From Luteimicrobium xylanilyticum (GTDB lineage Bacteria > Actinomycetota > Actinomycetes > Actinomycetales > Cellulomonadaceae), in NCBI RefSeq assembly GCF_009429125.1, contig NZ_CP045529.1, forward strand, positions 62,001 to 126,000: a DNA stretch of 64,000 nt, read 5' to 3'. Shown piece after piece: positions 51,400 to 63,115 of the stretch (the first letter of the stretch is position 1; every line of letters starts with the position of its first letter). A model generated the notes under the pieces. That model saw only the letters and a list, made by a program, of their open reading frames with translations, was not told where the DNA came from and searched no databases. The position numbers and the translations under genes were made by a program.

Positions 51400-52350
51400 A
51401 TGTCTCGCGTCGTGGTGGCCGGGGGCTCCGGGAGCCTGGGGCGGGCGCTCGTCGGCGACCTCGTGGCGAGGGGCTCGGACGTCGTCGTCCTGACCCGGCG
51501 TCCCGACCCTCGCTGGTCCGTCCGCCAGGAGGTCTGGGACGGCCGCATCGTCGGACGGTGGGGCTCCCTGCTCGAGCCGCCCGACGACGGCGCCCACCCG
51601 GTCTCGGTCGTGAACCTCGCCGGGCGCCTGGTGGACGTGCGGCCCACCGCGGTGAACGTCGCGAGCCTGCGGTCCTCACGCGTGGACGCGACGCGCGCGC
51701 TCGTCGAGGCGAGCCGCGCCGCTCACCGGCCCGTGGACCGGTGGGTGCAGATGTCGACGACCGCGATCTGGTCCGACGGCGGCGAGCGGCGCATCACCGA
51801 GACGACGCCGCTCCCGGACCCGGGCCTCCCGCAGATGACGGGCGTCGCGGAGCCCTGGGAGGGGGCCGTCACCGGAGCCCACGCCGAGCACGTCGTGACG
51901 TTGCGGACCTCGCTCGTGCTCCAGTCCGGGGCACCCGTCGTCGAGCGGCTCCGGCTGCTCACCCGGCTCGGCCTCGGCGGGAAGGTCGGGACGGGTCGGC
52001 AGTGGGTGAGCTGGATCCACGTCGACGACTGGCTCGCGCTCGTCCGCGGTGCGCTCGGGCTGGGTGACCCCGACGAGCCGCCCCTGCCGGACGGGGTCCT
52101 CGTCGCGTCGGCGCCCACGCCCGTGCGCAACGTCGAGCTGATGGCGACGCTGCGCGCGGTGACGGGCCGCCGCGTCGGGCTTCCCACCCCGGCCCCTGTC
52201 GCCCGGCTCGGGTCGTGGCTGCTCCGCAGCGACCCCGCGCTCGGGCTCACCGGCCGGCACTGCACGTCCGAGGTGCTCGCCGGGCTCGGCCGGCGGTTCC
52301 GGTACCCGACCCTCGAACCCGCCCTGCGCGACGTCGTCGGGCGGAGCTGA
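51400..52350 (+). CDS. TIGR01777/DUF1731-family NAD-binding epimerase-like protein
   Basis: A 316-residue SDR39U1-type protein: VVVAGGSGSLGRALVGDLVARG (residues 4-25), the TIGR01777 signature NLAGRLVDVRPTAVNVASLRSSRVDATRALVEA (about 73-105), and the C-terminal DUF1731 part with GVLVASAPTPVRNVELMATL. Function uncharacterised; relatives include cell-division inhibitor-like SulA. Its neighbour 22 bp downstream is another NAD-binding protein with its own -10 box. Confidence 0.87.
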   Translation: MSRVVVAGGSGSLGRALVGDLVARGSDVVVLTRRPDPRWSVRQEVWDGRIVGRWGSLLEPPDDGAHPVSVVNLAGRLVDVRPTAVNVASLRSSRVDATRALVEASRAAHRPVDRWVQMSTTAIWSDGGERRITETTPLPDPGLPQMTGVAEPWEGAVTGAHAEHVVTLRTSLVLQSGAPVVERLRLLTRLGLGGKVGTGRQWVSWIHVDDWLALVRGALGLGDPDEPPLPDGVLVASAPTPVRNVELMATLRAVTGRRVGLPTPAPVARLGSWLLRSDPALGLTGRHCTSEVLAGLGRRFRYPTLEPALRDVVGRS

Positions 52351-52360
52351 GCGCGACCGC

Positions 52361-52366
52361 TAGCCT
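52361..52366 (+). promoter_or_regulatory. Leaderless -10 box
   Basis: TAGCCT, six bases, ATG at 52373. Confidence 0.55.
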
Positions 52367-52372
52367 GGCCGG

Positions 52373-53248
52373 ATGGCACGCGTGGTGGTGACGGGCAGCA
52401 GCGGCAAGCTCGGGCAGGCGGTCGTGACCGACCTCGCCGAGCACGGGTACGACGTCGTGACGGTCGACCAGGTGCCGCCACCACCCGGGCAGCCCGGCCA
52501 GTTCACGCGCGCCGACCTCACCGACCTCGGGCAGGTCGTCGAGCTGCTCACGGGCGTCGACGACCGCTACGCAGGTGTGGACGCCGTCGTGCACCTCGCC
52601 GCGATCCCCGCGCCCGGGCTCCGCACCAGCGGCGCGACCTTCCACAACAACGTGCCCTCGACGTTCGACGTCTTCCAGGCCGCGAAGATCGCCGGCGTGA
52701 AGAAGGTCGTGTGGGCGTCGAGCGAGACGGTCCTCGGCCTGCCCTTCGACGCGCCACCGCCCTACGTCCCCGTCGACGAGGCGTACGCCGTCCTCCCGAA
52801 CTCCACCTACTCGCTCGGCAAGGCCGTCGAGGAGGAGATGGCCCGGCACTTCGCCCGCTGGGACCCCGACCTGTCGATCATCGGGCTGCGGTTCTCGAAC
52901 GTCATGGCGCTCGCGGACTACGCGGAGTTCCCGTCCTGGCAGGACGACCCGACGCGGCGTCGGTGGAACCTGTGGGGCTACATCGACGCGCGCGACGGCG
53001 CCCAGGCGGTGCGGCTCGCGGTCGAGACCGAGCTGAAGGGGTTCGAGGCGTTCGTCGTCGCGAACGCGGACACGGTCATGGAACGTCCGTCCGCCGGGCT
53101 CGTGGCCGAGGAGTTCCCCGGCGTCGAGGTGCGGCGCCCGCTCGAGGGGACCGAGACGCTGCTGTCGATCGACAAGGCGCGGCGGTTGCTCGGGTTCGAG
53201 CCGCAGCACTCTTGGCGGGACGCCGTGGGGCACGCGTCGTCGGTCTGA
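52373..53248 (+). CDS. NAD-dependent epimerase/dehydratase (uronate-dehydrogenase-like)
   Basis: A 291-residue extended SDR: VVVTGSSGKLGQAVVTDLAEHGYDVV (residues 4-29), VVHLAAIPAPGL (about 72), the catalytic pair in NSTYSLGKAVEEEM (about 142-155), and GYIDARDGAQAVRLAVE. The overall pattern resembles uronate or sugar dehydrogenase-like epimerases; no substrate can be fixed. A hairpin follows the stop. Confidence 0.87.
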   Translation: MARVVVTGSSGKLGQAVVTDLAEHGYDVVTVDQVPPPPGQPGQFTRADLTDLGQVVELLTGVDDRYAGVDAVVHLAAIPAPGLRTSGATFHNNVPSTFDVFQAAKIAGVKKVVWASSETVLGLPFDAPPPYVPVDEAYAVLPNSTYSLGKAVEEEMARHFARWDPDLSIIGLRFSNVMALADYAEFPSWQDDPTRRRWNLWGYIDARDGAQAVRLAVETELKGFEAFVVANADTVMERPSAGLVAEEFPGVEVRRPLEGTETLLSIDKARRLLGFEPQHSWRDAVGHASSV

Positions 53249-53269
53249 CGGTCCGACCGCGCCTGTCCG

Positions 53270-53293
53270 GTCGGGCGGCCCCGTCCGCCCGAC
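53270..53293. terminator. Bidirectional hairpin terminator
   Basis: GTCGGGCGG (53270-53278) pairs with CCGCCCGAC (53285-53293) around six bases, between the convergent epimerase and LLM genes. No long T-tract. Confidence 0.6.
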
Positions 53294-53297
53294 GGTG

Positions 53298-54185
53298 TCA
53301 GGCGAGCCCGAGCTCGGCGGCGAGGCGGGCGAAGCCGTCCTCGGCCGACTCCCCGGGCTCCCCGGCGACGAGCTGGACGGCGACCTGGTCGGCACCGGCG
53401 TCGAGGTGCTCGGCGAGGCGCGCGGCCACGGCGGCCGGGGACCCGTGCACGACGACCGCGTCGACGAACCGGTCGCTGCCCCCACCCGCGAGGTCCTCCT
53501 CGGTGAAGCCGAGGCGCAGCCACGAGTTCCGGTAGTTGGCCATGCGGAGGTAGTTCGTCAGGGAAGCACGAGCGACCGAGCGGGCCCGGGCGACGTCCGT
53601 GTCGAGCAGGACGTGCTGCTCCGGGACCAGGACCGCGCCGTCGCCGAGGGTCTCGCGCGCCTCCCGGGTGTGTTCCGGGGTGACCAGGTAGGGGTGGGCG
53701 CCGGCCGTGCGGTCCCGCGCCAGGCCGAGGACGCGCGGGCCGAGCGCCGCGAGCACGAGGTTCTCGCGGGGGACGCCGTCGGCGACGAGCGTGTCGAGGT
53801 ACTCGGCGAGGGCCTGGTACGGCGTCGCCGCCTTCGCGCCGGACGCCTCGCGGTGCCCCGACCCCACACCGAGCACGAACCGGTCGCCGTACGTGTCCAG
53901 GAGCCGGCGTGTCGACATCGCGACGTCGTCGACCGCCGCCGTCCAGATGTTGACGATGCCCGTCCCGACGACGAGCGATCCGGTTGCTGCGAGCAGCTCC
54001 TCGGGCTTGGCGAGGCTTGCGTCGGGCGAGCCGCCGACCCACACGGCGCCGTAGCCGAGCCGTTCCAGGGTGCCTGCGAGGGCGCCGTCGAGGTCGAGGC
54101 CCCGTCGCCACACGCCGTACCGTCCGCCCAGGTCGGTGCCGGTCGCTCCTGTGCCGTCGTTAGTCGTCCGGTCCGTCGTCGTCAT
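53298..54185 (-). CDS. LLM-class F420-dependent oxidoreductase
   Basis: A 295-residue luciferase-like TIM barrel: LAGTLERLGYGAVWVGGSPDASL (about 36-58), VVGTGIVNIW, then DRFVLGVGSGHREASGAK (about 101-118) and GDGAVLVPEQHVLL. The arrangement fits the TIGR03620 group of probable F420-dependent enzymes. Substrate unknown. The ATG at 54185 has no strong ribosome binding site; an internal start a few residues later is possible. Confidence 0.85.
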   Translation of the reverse strand: MTTTDRTTNDGTGATGTDLGGRYGVWRRGLDLDGALAGTLERLGYGAVWVGGSPDASLAKPEELLAATGSLVVGTGIVNIWTAAVDDVAMSTRRLLDTYGDRFVLGVGSGHREASGAKAATPYQALAEYLDTLVADGVPRENLVLAALGPRVLGLARDRTAGAHPYLVTPEHTREARETLGDGAVLVPEQHVLLDTDVARARSVARASLTNYLRMANYRNSWLRLGFTEEDLAGGGSDRFVDAVVVHGSPAAVAARLAEHLDAGADQVAVQLVAGEPGESAEDGFARLAAELGLA

Positions 54186-54247
54186 ACCGGCGGCAACCCG
54201 GCTGGTGGGTCACCGATTCCCGCCGCAGCCCGTCTGCTACCGGCGGC

Positions 54248-55150
54248 TCAGAGCCCCGCGACGTCGTGGTCCCTCAGGTAGGCCTCGACGACACCCGCGA
54301 CCCCGGCCATGCCGGCGAGGTTCGGGTGGTACGACGCCGACGTCGCGGTGTTGTCCTTCCCGTTGATCCACGCGGCCGCGCCGGCGCAGGCGTCGTGGTC
54401 GGCCGACGCGGTGTACGTGTCGACGTACGACGCGCCCGTCTGGGCGGCCGCGCGGTCGAGCGCGTCGTTCAGCTCGCGCTCCCAGCGGTCGACGTACGCG
54501 TAGTCGCCGGACGCGAAGGGCAGCGCCGCGCAGGTCCCGTGCGCGGGGACGATCCGCGGATACCCGACCACCACGACGGCGGCGTCGGGCGCCTTGTGCT
54601 GGACGTCCTGGATCGCCGCGACGACCTGGGAGCGGGTCTGCTGGAGCTTGGCGGCCACGGTGTCGACGCCGTCGACGACGAAGTGGTCACGGCACGGCGA
54701 GCCGTCGGGGTCCGTCGCCTCGACGGAGGCGCAGCCCTCGATCAGGCCGGTGAAGACGTGCTGGTCGTTGGCGCCGAGCGCCACCGTGACGAGCCGGGTG
54801 GACGTGGCGACGTCGTCGATCTGCGGCGCGTGGGTCTCGCCGCCCAGCACCTGGGCACCCCACACGTTCGCGGGCGACGCCCCCGAGCAGCTCGCGTTGG
54901 TGAACGACGACGCATCGATGCTGCGGGCGACCTGCTCCGCCCAGCCCTGTGTCGAGCGCTCGCACAGGCCGCCGGACCTGATCTGGTCGGGGATCAACGG
55001 CCCCGCGGTGTAGGAGTCCCCGAGTGCCACGTAGGACGGCCCGGACCCCGCTTGATCGTGCAGGTGGACCGCTGCAGCGGCGCTGGCGGCGAGCACCAAG
55101 GCGGCGCCCGCGACGAGGAGGAGCTGGGTTCGGCGGCGTGGTCGGGTCAT
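54248..55150 (-). CDS. Secreted SGNH-hydrolase (lipase/esterase)
   Basis: A 300-residue exported hydrolase. A signal peptide (residues 1-28: TRPRRRTQLLLVAGAALVLAASAAAAV) precedes the SGNH blocks: YVALGDSYTAGPLIPDQ (catalytic Ser at about 46), the oxyanion Gly and Asn in ALGANDQHVF (about 124), and the His in SATSYHPNLAGMAGVAGVVE-type block III (about 280). Six Cys likely form three disulfides, as in Streptomyces SGNH lipases. CGGAG precedes the ATG. Confidence 0.9.
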   Translation of the reverse strand: MTRPRRRTQLLLVAGAALVLAASAAAAVHLHDQAGSGPSYVALGDSYTAGPLIPDQIRSGGLCERSTQGWAEQVARSIDASSFTNASCSGASPANVWGAQVLGGETHAPQIDDVATSTRLVTVALGANDQHVFTGLIEGCASVEATDPDGSPCRDHFVVDGVDTVAAKLQQTRSQVVAAIQDVQHKAPDAAVVVVGYPRIVPAHGTCAALPFASGDYAYVDRWERELNDALDRAAAQTGASYVDTYTASADHDACAGAAAWINGKDNTATSASYHPNLAGMAGVAGVVEAYLRDHDVAGL

Positions 55151-55203
55151 GGCGACTCCGTCGTGCTCGGTCGGTTCGGAGACGGCGTCGTCACCTTCGA
55201 CGG

Positions 55204-55209
55204 TACCTT
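55204..55209 (+). promoter_or_regulatory. Leaderless -10 box of DUF6584 gene
   Basis: TACCTT, six bases, GTG at 55216. Confidence 0.5.
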
Positions 55210-55215
55210 TCCCTC

Positions 55216-55677
55216 GTGGCGAAGGCCCGGCAGGATCGGCGTGTGAACGGAGCGGAGCATGCTCGGACCGACCTCGAGGCGGGTGACGTCCGGAGAGCCC
55301 GCGAGCGGCTGAAGAGTCTCGTCGTGACCTACCCCGAGGACCTCGAGCTCCGCCGTCTCCTGGCCGAGGCGTACCGCCGGGACGGGCAGCCCGCGGAGGC
55401 CGGCCGGTGGGGATATCTGGTCGCCGGGCACGCGAGCGATCACGAGCGAAGGTGCTTCGAACGCCACAACGCGTTCGCGTCCTACGGTCCGCGGGCCACG
55501 GGGGCCCGTCTGCGGAAGCTCCTCCGGTGCGACGACCTCGCCGCGATCGCCGATCCCGTCGGCCGCGCGCTCCTGCGGGACCTCCCTCGCAAGCGGCCCG
55601 TCGGCCGCCGGGACGGCCCGGTCGAGGCCGTCGGCCGCCGCCTCGCGATCTGGCGCGCGCGGTCGCGGTGGCGCTGA
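55216..55677 (+). CDS. DUF6584-family (TPR-like) protein
   Basis: A 153-residue protein with a TPR-like helix pair: HARTDLEAGDVRRARERLKSLVVTYPEDLELRRLLAEAYRRDGQPAEAGRWGYLV at residues 15-69, as in DUF6584 proteins; a basic C-terminus (RDLPRKRPVGRRDG) follows. Function unknown. The GTG at 55216 is chosen on the -10 box; the frame upstream to 55024 is antisense to the SGNH gene. It converges on the ligase gene with 15 bp between. Confidence 0.72.
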   Translation: MAKARQDRRVNGAEHARTDLEAGDVRRARERLKSLVVTYPEDLELRRLLAEAYRRDGQPAEAGRWGYLVAGHASDHERRCFERHNAFASYGPRATGARLRKLLRCDDLAAIADPVGRALLRDLPRKRPVGRRDGPVEAVGRRLAIWRARSRWR

Positions 55678-55692
55678 TCGACCCGCCGCTGA

Positions 55693-57270
55693 TCAGCCGG
55701 CCGCGTACGACCGGACGGTGTCGATCGTGTCGGCTTCGGCGGCGGTCTTGTCGTCCCGGTAGCGGATGACGCGGGCGAACCGGAGCGCGACGCCACCGGG
55801 GTAGCGGGTCGACCGTTGCACGCCGTCGAACGCGATCTCGACGACCTGCTCGGGGCGCACCTTCACGACGTACCCGTCGGTCGGGCCGTCGGCGAGCTCG
55901 GTGAACCGCTCCGTCTGCCACGCGAGCATCTGGTCGGTCATGCCCTTGAACGTCTTGCCGAGCATCACGAACCCGCCGTCGGAGTCACGCGCGCCGAGGT
56001 GGATGTTGGACAGGTGGCCCTGCCGCCGCCCCGACCCACGCTCGACGGCGAGCACCACGAGGTCGAGCGTGTGCCTCGGCTTCACCTTGACCCAGCCGGC
56101 CCCGCGCCGTCCGGCGGCATAGGGCGCGTCGAGGGCCTTCACGACGACGCCCTCCTGACCGCGCGCGACGGCGTCGGTGAAGAACGCGGCGGCCGCGTCC
56201 GGGTCGCCGGTCACCAGTCGCCCGACGGCGAACGGCCCCGCGATCCCGTCGAGCACGGCCAGGCGGTCGCGCAGCGGGTCGTCGAGGAGGTCACGTCCGT
56301 CGACGTGCAGGGCGTCGAAGAAGAACGGCGTCAGCTCGACGGCCGCGAGCGCCTCGGCTTCTTGGGACGCCGACCGCGACGCCGTCTCCTGGAACGGGCG
56401 CGGCGTGCCGGACGCGTCGACGGCCAGGGCTTCGCCGTCGAGCACGAAGGTGTTCGCATCCAGGGCGAGCGCGGCGGCCACGATCTCGGGGACGCGGGGC
56501 GTGATGTCGTCGAGGCTGCGTGTGAAGACGCGGACGGCGTCGCCGGCCCGGTGCACCTGGATGCGGATGCCGTCGAGCTTGGTGTCGACGGAGACCTCTG
56601 CCCCGTCGGGTCCGAGCTTCTCGAGCGCGGTGGCGACGTCGGGCGCGGACTGCGCGAGCATCGGCCGCACCGGTCGCCCGACCTCCAGGCCGAACGCGCC
56701 GAGGGCCTCGCCCGCCGCGCCGGGGTCCGGGGCCCGTAGCGCCGCGACGGCGACGGCGCCCGTGTCCCCGCGCAGCATCACGGCCCGCCGCACGACGTCG
56801 ACGGGCGCCCCGGACGCCTCAGCGATCGCGTCCACGACGACGGCGTCGAGCGCTCCCTGCCGCAGCTCGCCCGCGACGAGGCCGCGCAGGAACCGTTGCT
56901 CGCGTTCGGTCGCGGCCCCGAACAGTGCGGACGCCTCAGCGGCCCGGGCGGTGTCCGACCCCGGCCCGGACAGTCCTGCCATCCGCTCGAACGCGGCGTC
57001 GACGGTGGCGACCGTCAGGGTGGGTTCGGTGGCCGGCGCGGGCAGCGAGCGGAGCGACGCCCACCCGAGCCCGGTGCGGCGCTGCCGGAGCTCTCCGGCG
57101 AGGTACGACGTCACGACGACGACCTCGTCGGGCCCGGGCCCGGGATCCCGCCCCGGCGGGGACTCCTCGGCGGCGCGTCGCAGGAGCGCGGCGATGGACG
57201 CGCGCTTCGCGAGCCGGGACCTCGTGGCCGCGACGGCCTCGGACGTGGCGGCGACGTCGTCGAGCAGCAT
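55693..57270 (-). CDS. ATP-dependent DNA ligase (LigB type)
   Basis: A 525-residue ATP-dependent DNA ligase. The N-terminal DNA-binding domain (residues 1-190) carries [23 protein letters not shown]; the adenylated Lys231 is in [14 protein letters not shown]; then [11 protein letters not shown] (motif III-like, about 280), [42 protein letters not shown] (motifs IV-V, about 372) and an OB domain. Length and N-terminal domain match mycobacterial LigB and archaeal enzymes rather than LigD or LigC; no Ku gene is near, so a repair role outside NHEJ is likely. Confidence 0.93.
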   Translation of the reverse strand: MLLDDVAATSEAVAATRSRLAKRASIAALLRRAAEESPPGRDPGPGPDEVVVVTSYLAGELRQRRTGLGWASLRSLPAPATEPTLTVATVDAAFERMAGLSGPGSDTARAAEASALFGAATEREQRFLRGLVAGELRQGALDAVVVDAIAEASGAPVDVVRRAVMLRGDTGAVAVAALRAPDPGAAGEALGAFGLEVGRPVRPMLAQSAPDVATALEKLGPDGAEVSVDTKLDGIRIQVHRAGDAVRVFTRSLDDITPRVPEIVAAALALDANTFVLDGEALAVDASGTPRPFQETASRSASQEAEALAAVELTPFFFDALHVDGRDLLDDPLRDRLAVLDGIAGPFAVGRLVTGDPDAAAAFFTDAVARGQEGVVVKALDAPYAAGRRGAGWVKVKPRHTLDLVVLAVERGSGRRQGHLSNIHLGARDSDGGFVMLGKTFKGMTDQMLAWQTERFTELADGPTDGYVVKVRPEQVVEIAFDGVQRSTRYPGGVALRFARVIRYRDDKTAAEADTIDTVRSYAAG

Positions 57271-57300
57271 GTCTCATGCTCTCGCCGACCGCCCACGGCC

Positions 57301-57882
57301 TCAGCGTGAGACCGTCACGAGCTCGAGCAGGCGGGCGAGGCGCTCGTCGCGCAGGTCCGGTCGGAGCCGCCCGCTGCGGACGAGCGAGGCGAGCCCGTGG
57401 AGCGCGCTCCAGACGACCTCCGTGAGCAGCTCCGCGTCGGCTCCGTCGGTGCCGGTGGCGAACGCACGCTGCAGCTCGCCGAACGCGTCCCGCAGCGCGG
57501 GCGGTGAGTCCGGCGTCCCGAACGAGAGTCCCGACGGCATCGTGAAGATGGCGTCGTAGAGCGCGGGGCGGGTGGCTGCGAAGTCGAGGTAGGCCTGCGC
57601 GACGGCGCGCGCGGCGTCGTCGTCAGCGCCCTCGCGGGCGGAGCGGAGCGCGGCGGCGAGCTCGGCCGATCCGTCGACGACGACGGCGTCCACGATCGCC
57701 GCGCGGTTCGCGAAGTGGCTGTAGAGCACGGGCTGGGAGTACTCGATGGTGTCGGCGAGGCGTCTCGTGGTGACGGCGTCCCAGCCTTCGGCTTCGGCGA
57801 GCTCACGCGCCGAGTCGACGATCAGCTGGCGTCGTTCGGCGCGTTCGCGTTCGCGTCGGCGCTGGGCGGGGCTGTCGGCCAT
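57301..57882 (-). CDS. TetR-family regulator
   Basis: A 193-residue TetR protein: RRQLIVDSARELAEAEGWDAVTTRRLADTIEYSQPVLYSHFANRAAIVDAVVVDG at about residues 17-71, with a TetR_C_33-like helical domain behind. The ATG at 57882 follows TAGAAT by six bases. An inverted repeat overlaps this box, and the divergent DUF1772 gene is the probable target. Confidence 0.9.
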   Translation of the reverse strand: MADSPAQRRRERERAERRQLIVDSARELAEAEGWDAVTTRRLADTIEYSQPVLYSHFANRAAIVDAVVVDGSAELAAALRSAREGADDDAARAVAQAYLDFAATRPALYDAIFTMPSGLSFGTPDSPPALRDAFGELQRAFATGTDGADAELLTEVVWSALHGLASLVRSGRLRPDLRDERLARLLELVTVSR

Positions 57883-57888
57883 GGCCTG

Positions 57889-57894
57889 ATTCTA
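57889..57894 (-). promoter_or_regulatory. Leaderless -10 box of TetR gene
   Basis: TAGAAT on the minus strand, six bases before the ATG at 57882; overlapped by the operator arm at 57891. Confidence 0.6.
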
Positions 57895-57905
57895 GCAGCG
57901 CTAGA
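57891..57905. promoter_or_regulatory. TetR operator
   Basis: TCTAGC-AGC-GCTAGA, perfect six-base arms that overlap the TetR -10 box; a further GTCTAGTGTC half-site lies at about 57922. Confidence 0.65.
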
Positions 57906-57968
57906 CAACAGAACGGCGAAAGTCTAGTGTCGCTCCCGTACCTAGCGCTGATAGATCAGGAGTGGATC

Positions 57969-58442
57969 ATGGAGCTCGCCAGCTACCTCGTCGCCGTCGT
58001 CGCCGTCCTGTGCGCGGGGATGATCTACGGCACCGACGCCAGCGGGGCGCTCGTCCTGCGCCCCACCTACGCACGCCTCGACGACCGCGCCCTGGTCGCC
58101 GTCACCGGCTTCGGCCACTACTACGGCGACCGCCGCTTCCCGGTCCCCGGCGTCCTCAGCGTCGTCGCGACAGTCCTCGCGGGCGTGGCCGCTGCCGTGG
58201 CGGGCCGTGGCTGGGCCGCAGCGGCGGCGGCGGTCGCGACCGTCGCCCTCGTGGTGTGGCTCGTGATCTACAAGATCGTCGCGGCGCCCATCAACAAGCG
58301 GCTCACGGCGGCCGCGTTCGCCGGAGAGGTCCCCGCGGACGCACGTGCGCTCCAGGACAAGTGGGAGAGCGTCGTCACGCTGCGCTTCGTGCTCCAGGGG
58401 GTCGCCGTCGCCGCGCTGTGCGGGGTCCTCGCCTTCCCGTGA
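57969..58442 (+). CDS. DUF1772-family membrane protein
   Basis: A 157-residue protein with four helices (about 3-23, 56-76, 80-100, 137-155). The DUF1772 (anthrone-oxygenase-like) pattern is seen in AGMIYGTDASGALVLRPTYARLDD and the central KIVAAPINKRL segment, then LQDKWESVVTLRFVLQ. Chemistry is unproven for bacterial members. AGGAG lies eight bases before the ATG at 57969. Probably repressed by the divergent TetR protein. Confidence 0.82.
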   Translation: MELASYLVAVVAVLCAGMIYGTDASGALVLRPTYARLDDRALVAVTGFGHYYGDRRFPVPGVLSVVATVLAGVAAAVAGRGWAAAAAAVATVALVVWLVIYKIVAAPINKRLTAAAFAGEVPADARALQDKWESVVTLRFVLQGVAVAALCGVLAFP

Positions 58443-58484
58443 CCGCTGGCGGGACCGACGGCGGACGCGACGTCCGCACCGACG

Positions 58485-59474
58485 TCAGGACCGCGCGACG
58501 GCCCGACGCCTCGCCCGCGGTGGCGCGTGCGTCGGGTCCACGCCGTCGAACATCCCGCTGATCGACTCGCCCTCGTGGATGCGTCGCATCGCCTCCGCGA
58601 ACAGGTCCGCCACGGACAGCACGGTCAGCTCGGGCCAGTCCGCGGCCTGCGGCACGGTGTCGGTGGTGACCACCTCGCGGATCATCGGGTGGTTCCGCAG
58701 CCGCTCGTGCGCGGGGCCGGTGAAGAGCCCGTGCGTCGTCGCGACCGACACCTCGCGCGCACCCTCGGCGGCGAGCCGGTCCAGCAGCTCCACGATCGAC
58801 CCGCCCGTCGCGATCTCGTCGTCGAGCACGATCACCCGCTTGCCCGCGACGTCACCAACGATCGTGTCGATGACGACCGTGTCGTCGCCGAGCCGCCGCT
58901 TGCTCCCCGCGGCCACGGGCAGCCCGAGCAGCCGCGCGAGCTGGTTGGCCGTCTTGGCGTTCCCGAAGTCCGGCGACACCACGACGGTGTCCGTGAGGTC
59001 CTGGACCCGGAAGTGGTCGGCGAGGATCCCGAGCGCGGTCAGGTGGTCGACGGGCACCGAGAAGAACCCGTGGACCTGCGGCGCGTGCAGCGTCATCGTG
59101 AGCACACGGTCCGCGCCCGCAGTGACCAGCAGGTCCGCGACGAGCCGTGCCCCGATCGAGATCCGCGACGCGTCCTTCTTGTCCGACCGTGCGTACGCGT
59201 AGTGCGGGATGACCGCGGTGATCTGCGCCGCCGACGCCCCGCGCGCGGCGTCGAGCATGAGGAGCAGCTCCATGAGCGCGTCCTGCGTGGGCGGGACGAG
59301 CGGCTGCACCAGGTAGACGTCGCGTTGCCGGCAGTTCGCCTGGAGCTGGACCTGCAGGCAGTCGTTCGAGAACCGGGTGATCTCGACGGGTGAGAGCTCG
59401 ACGCCGAGCGCGTCGCACACGTCCTCCGCGAGTCCTCGGTGGGCGGTTCCGCTGAAGACGACGATCTCTCGCAC
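58485..59474 (-). CDS. prs: Ribose-phosphate pyrophosphokinase-like (PRPP synthetase)
   Basis: A 329-residue enzyme expected to make PRPP and AMP from ATP and ribose 5-phosphate. Blocks: EIVVFSGTAHRGLAEDVCDALGV, ALMELLLMLDAARGASAAQITAVIPHYAYARSDKK (about 64-98), DRVLTMTLHAPQVHGFF (about 118), VVVSPDFGNAKTANQLA and the PRPP loop VIVLDDEIATGGSI (about 214-227). It is divergent: RFSND replaces RFSDGE and ATGGS replaces the usual DTAGT in the loop, so it may be a secondary paralogue. GGGGAG precedes the GTG. PPDK ends 85 bp upstream on the same strand. Confidence 0.85.
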   Translation of the reverse strand: MREIVVFSGTAHRGLAEDVCDALGVELSPVEITRFSNDCLQVQLQANCRQRDVYLVQPLVPPTQDALMELLLMLDAARGASAAQITAVIPHYAYARSDKKDASRISIGARLVADLLVTAGADRVLTMTLHAPQVHGFFSVPVDHLTALGILADHFRVQDLTDTVVVSPDFGNAKTANQLARLLGLPVAAGSKRRLGDDTVVIDTIVGDVAGKRVIVLDDEIATGGSIVELLDRLAAEGAREVSVATTHGLFTGPAHERLRNHPMIREVVTTDTVPQAADWPELTVLSVADLFAEAMRRIHEGESISGMFDGVDPTHAPPRARRRAVARS

Positions 59475-59559
59475 GCATGCTCCCCGGGGACGAGCCGTGG
59501 TCAGGTTGTCGGAGTCTATCCACGGTGGCTGTGGTCGTCCTCGCTGGGCGGGGCTCCGG

Positions 59560-62355
<2,796 letters not shown>

Positions 62356-62437
62356 GGCGGACCTCCGGCGTCGATACCTGGGCTCTTCCAGGCTGGTGCG
62401 CGACCCGCGTCCGCGCAAACGCGCGAGAATGCCGACC

Positions 62438-63115
62438 ATGGTCACTGCGTTTCCGGCGTCGGGCACCGTCCTGGCGGTCTGCCGCGTCCACGCCCTCCTG
62501 CCCGACGACGGCGCCGTCGGCGTGACCGCGATCGACAAGCGTCCCGTCGAGGGCCCGGTCCACGTCCGGCGGCTCGGCCTGTTCGCGGACGTCCAGGCGG
62601 ACCGTGCGCACCACGGCGGCGAGGAGCAGGCGGTCTACGCGTACTCCCAGGAGGACGCCGACTGGTGGGCCGCCGAGCTGGGCCACACCGTCACGCCCGG
62701 CCTGTTCGGGGAGAACCTGCGCACCCAGGGGCTCGAGGCGAGCCGCGCCGTCGTCGGGGAGCGGTGGCGCGTCGGGACGGCGCTGCTCGAGGTCACGCAC
62801 GAGCGGGCGCCCTGCGCGACGTTCGCGCGGCGCATGGGGCTCCCGCGCTGGGTCAAGCGGTTCACCGAGGCGAACCGGGTGGGCTGCTACTTCCGCGTCC
62901 TGGAGACGGGGGACCTGCGGGCCGGGGACGGGATCGTCGTTGAGCACCGGCCCGACCACGGGGTGACGGTCGCGGACTGGTTCGCGTCACGGACCACGGC
63001 GCCCGAGACGCGCGGCGACGTGTCGCGGCGCCTGCTCGACGCCGAGACCGCGGGCGAGGTGCGGCTGTCCGCCGAGGTGCGTGCGCGGGCGACCGCGGCG
63101 CTCGCTCAGGCCTGA
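62438..63115 (+). CDS. MOSC-domain protein
   Basis: A 225-residue MOSC-domain protein of the YiiM type: VTAIDKRPVEGPVHVRRLGLFADVQADRAHHGGEEQAVYAYSQED (about 28-72), then GLFGENLRTQGLEASRAVVGERWRVGTALLEVTHERAPC (about 88-126), whose Cys is the expected molybdenum-cofactor or sulfur-carrying residue. Relatives detoxify N-hydroxylated compounds with the cofactor. Divergent from PPDK. GAGAAT lies seven bases before the ATG. Confidence 0.9.
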   Translation: MVTAFPASGTVLAVCRVHALLPDDGAVGVTAIDKRPVEGPVHVRRLGLFADVQADRAHHGGEEQAVYAYSQEDADWWAAELGHTVTPGLFGENLRTQGLEASRAVVGERWRVGTALLEVTHERAPCATFARRMGLPRWVKRFTEANRVGCYFRVLETGDLRAGDGIVVEHRPDHGVTVADWFASRTTAPETRGDVSRRLLDAETAGEVRLSAEVRARATAALAQA

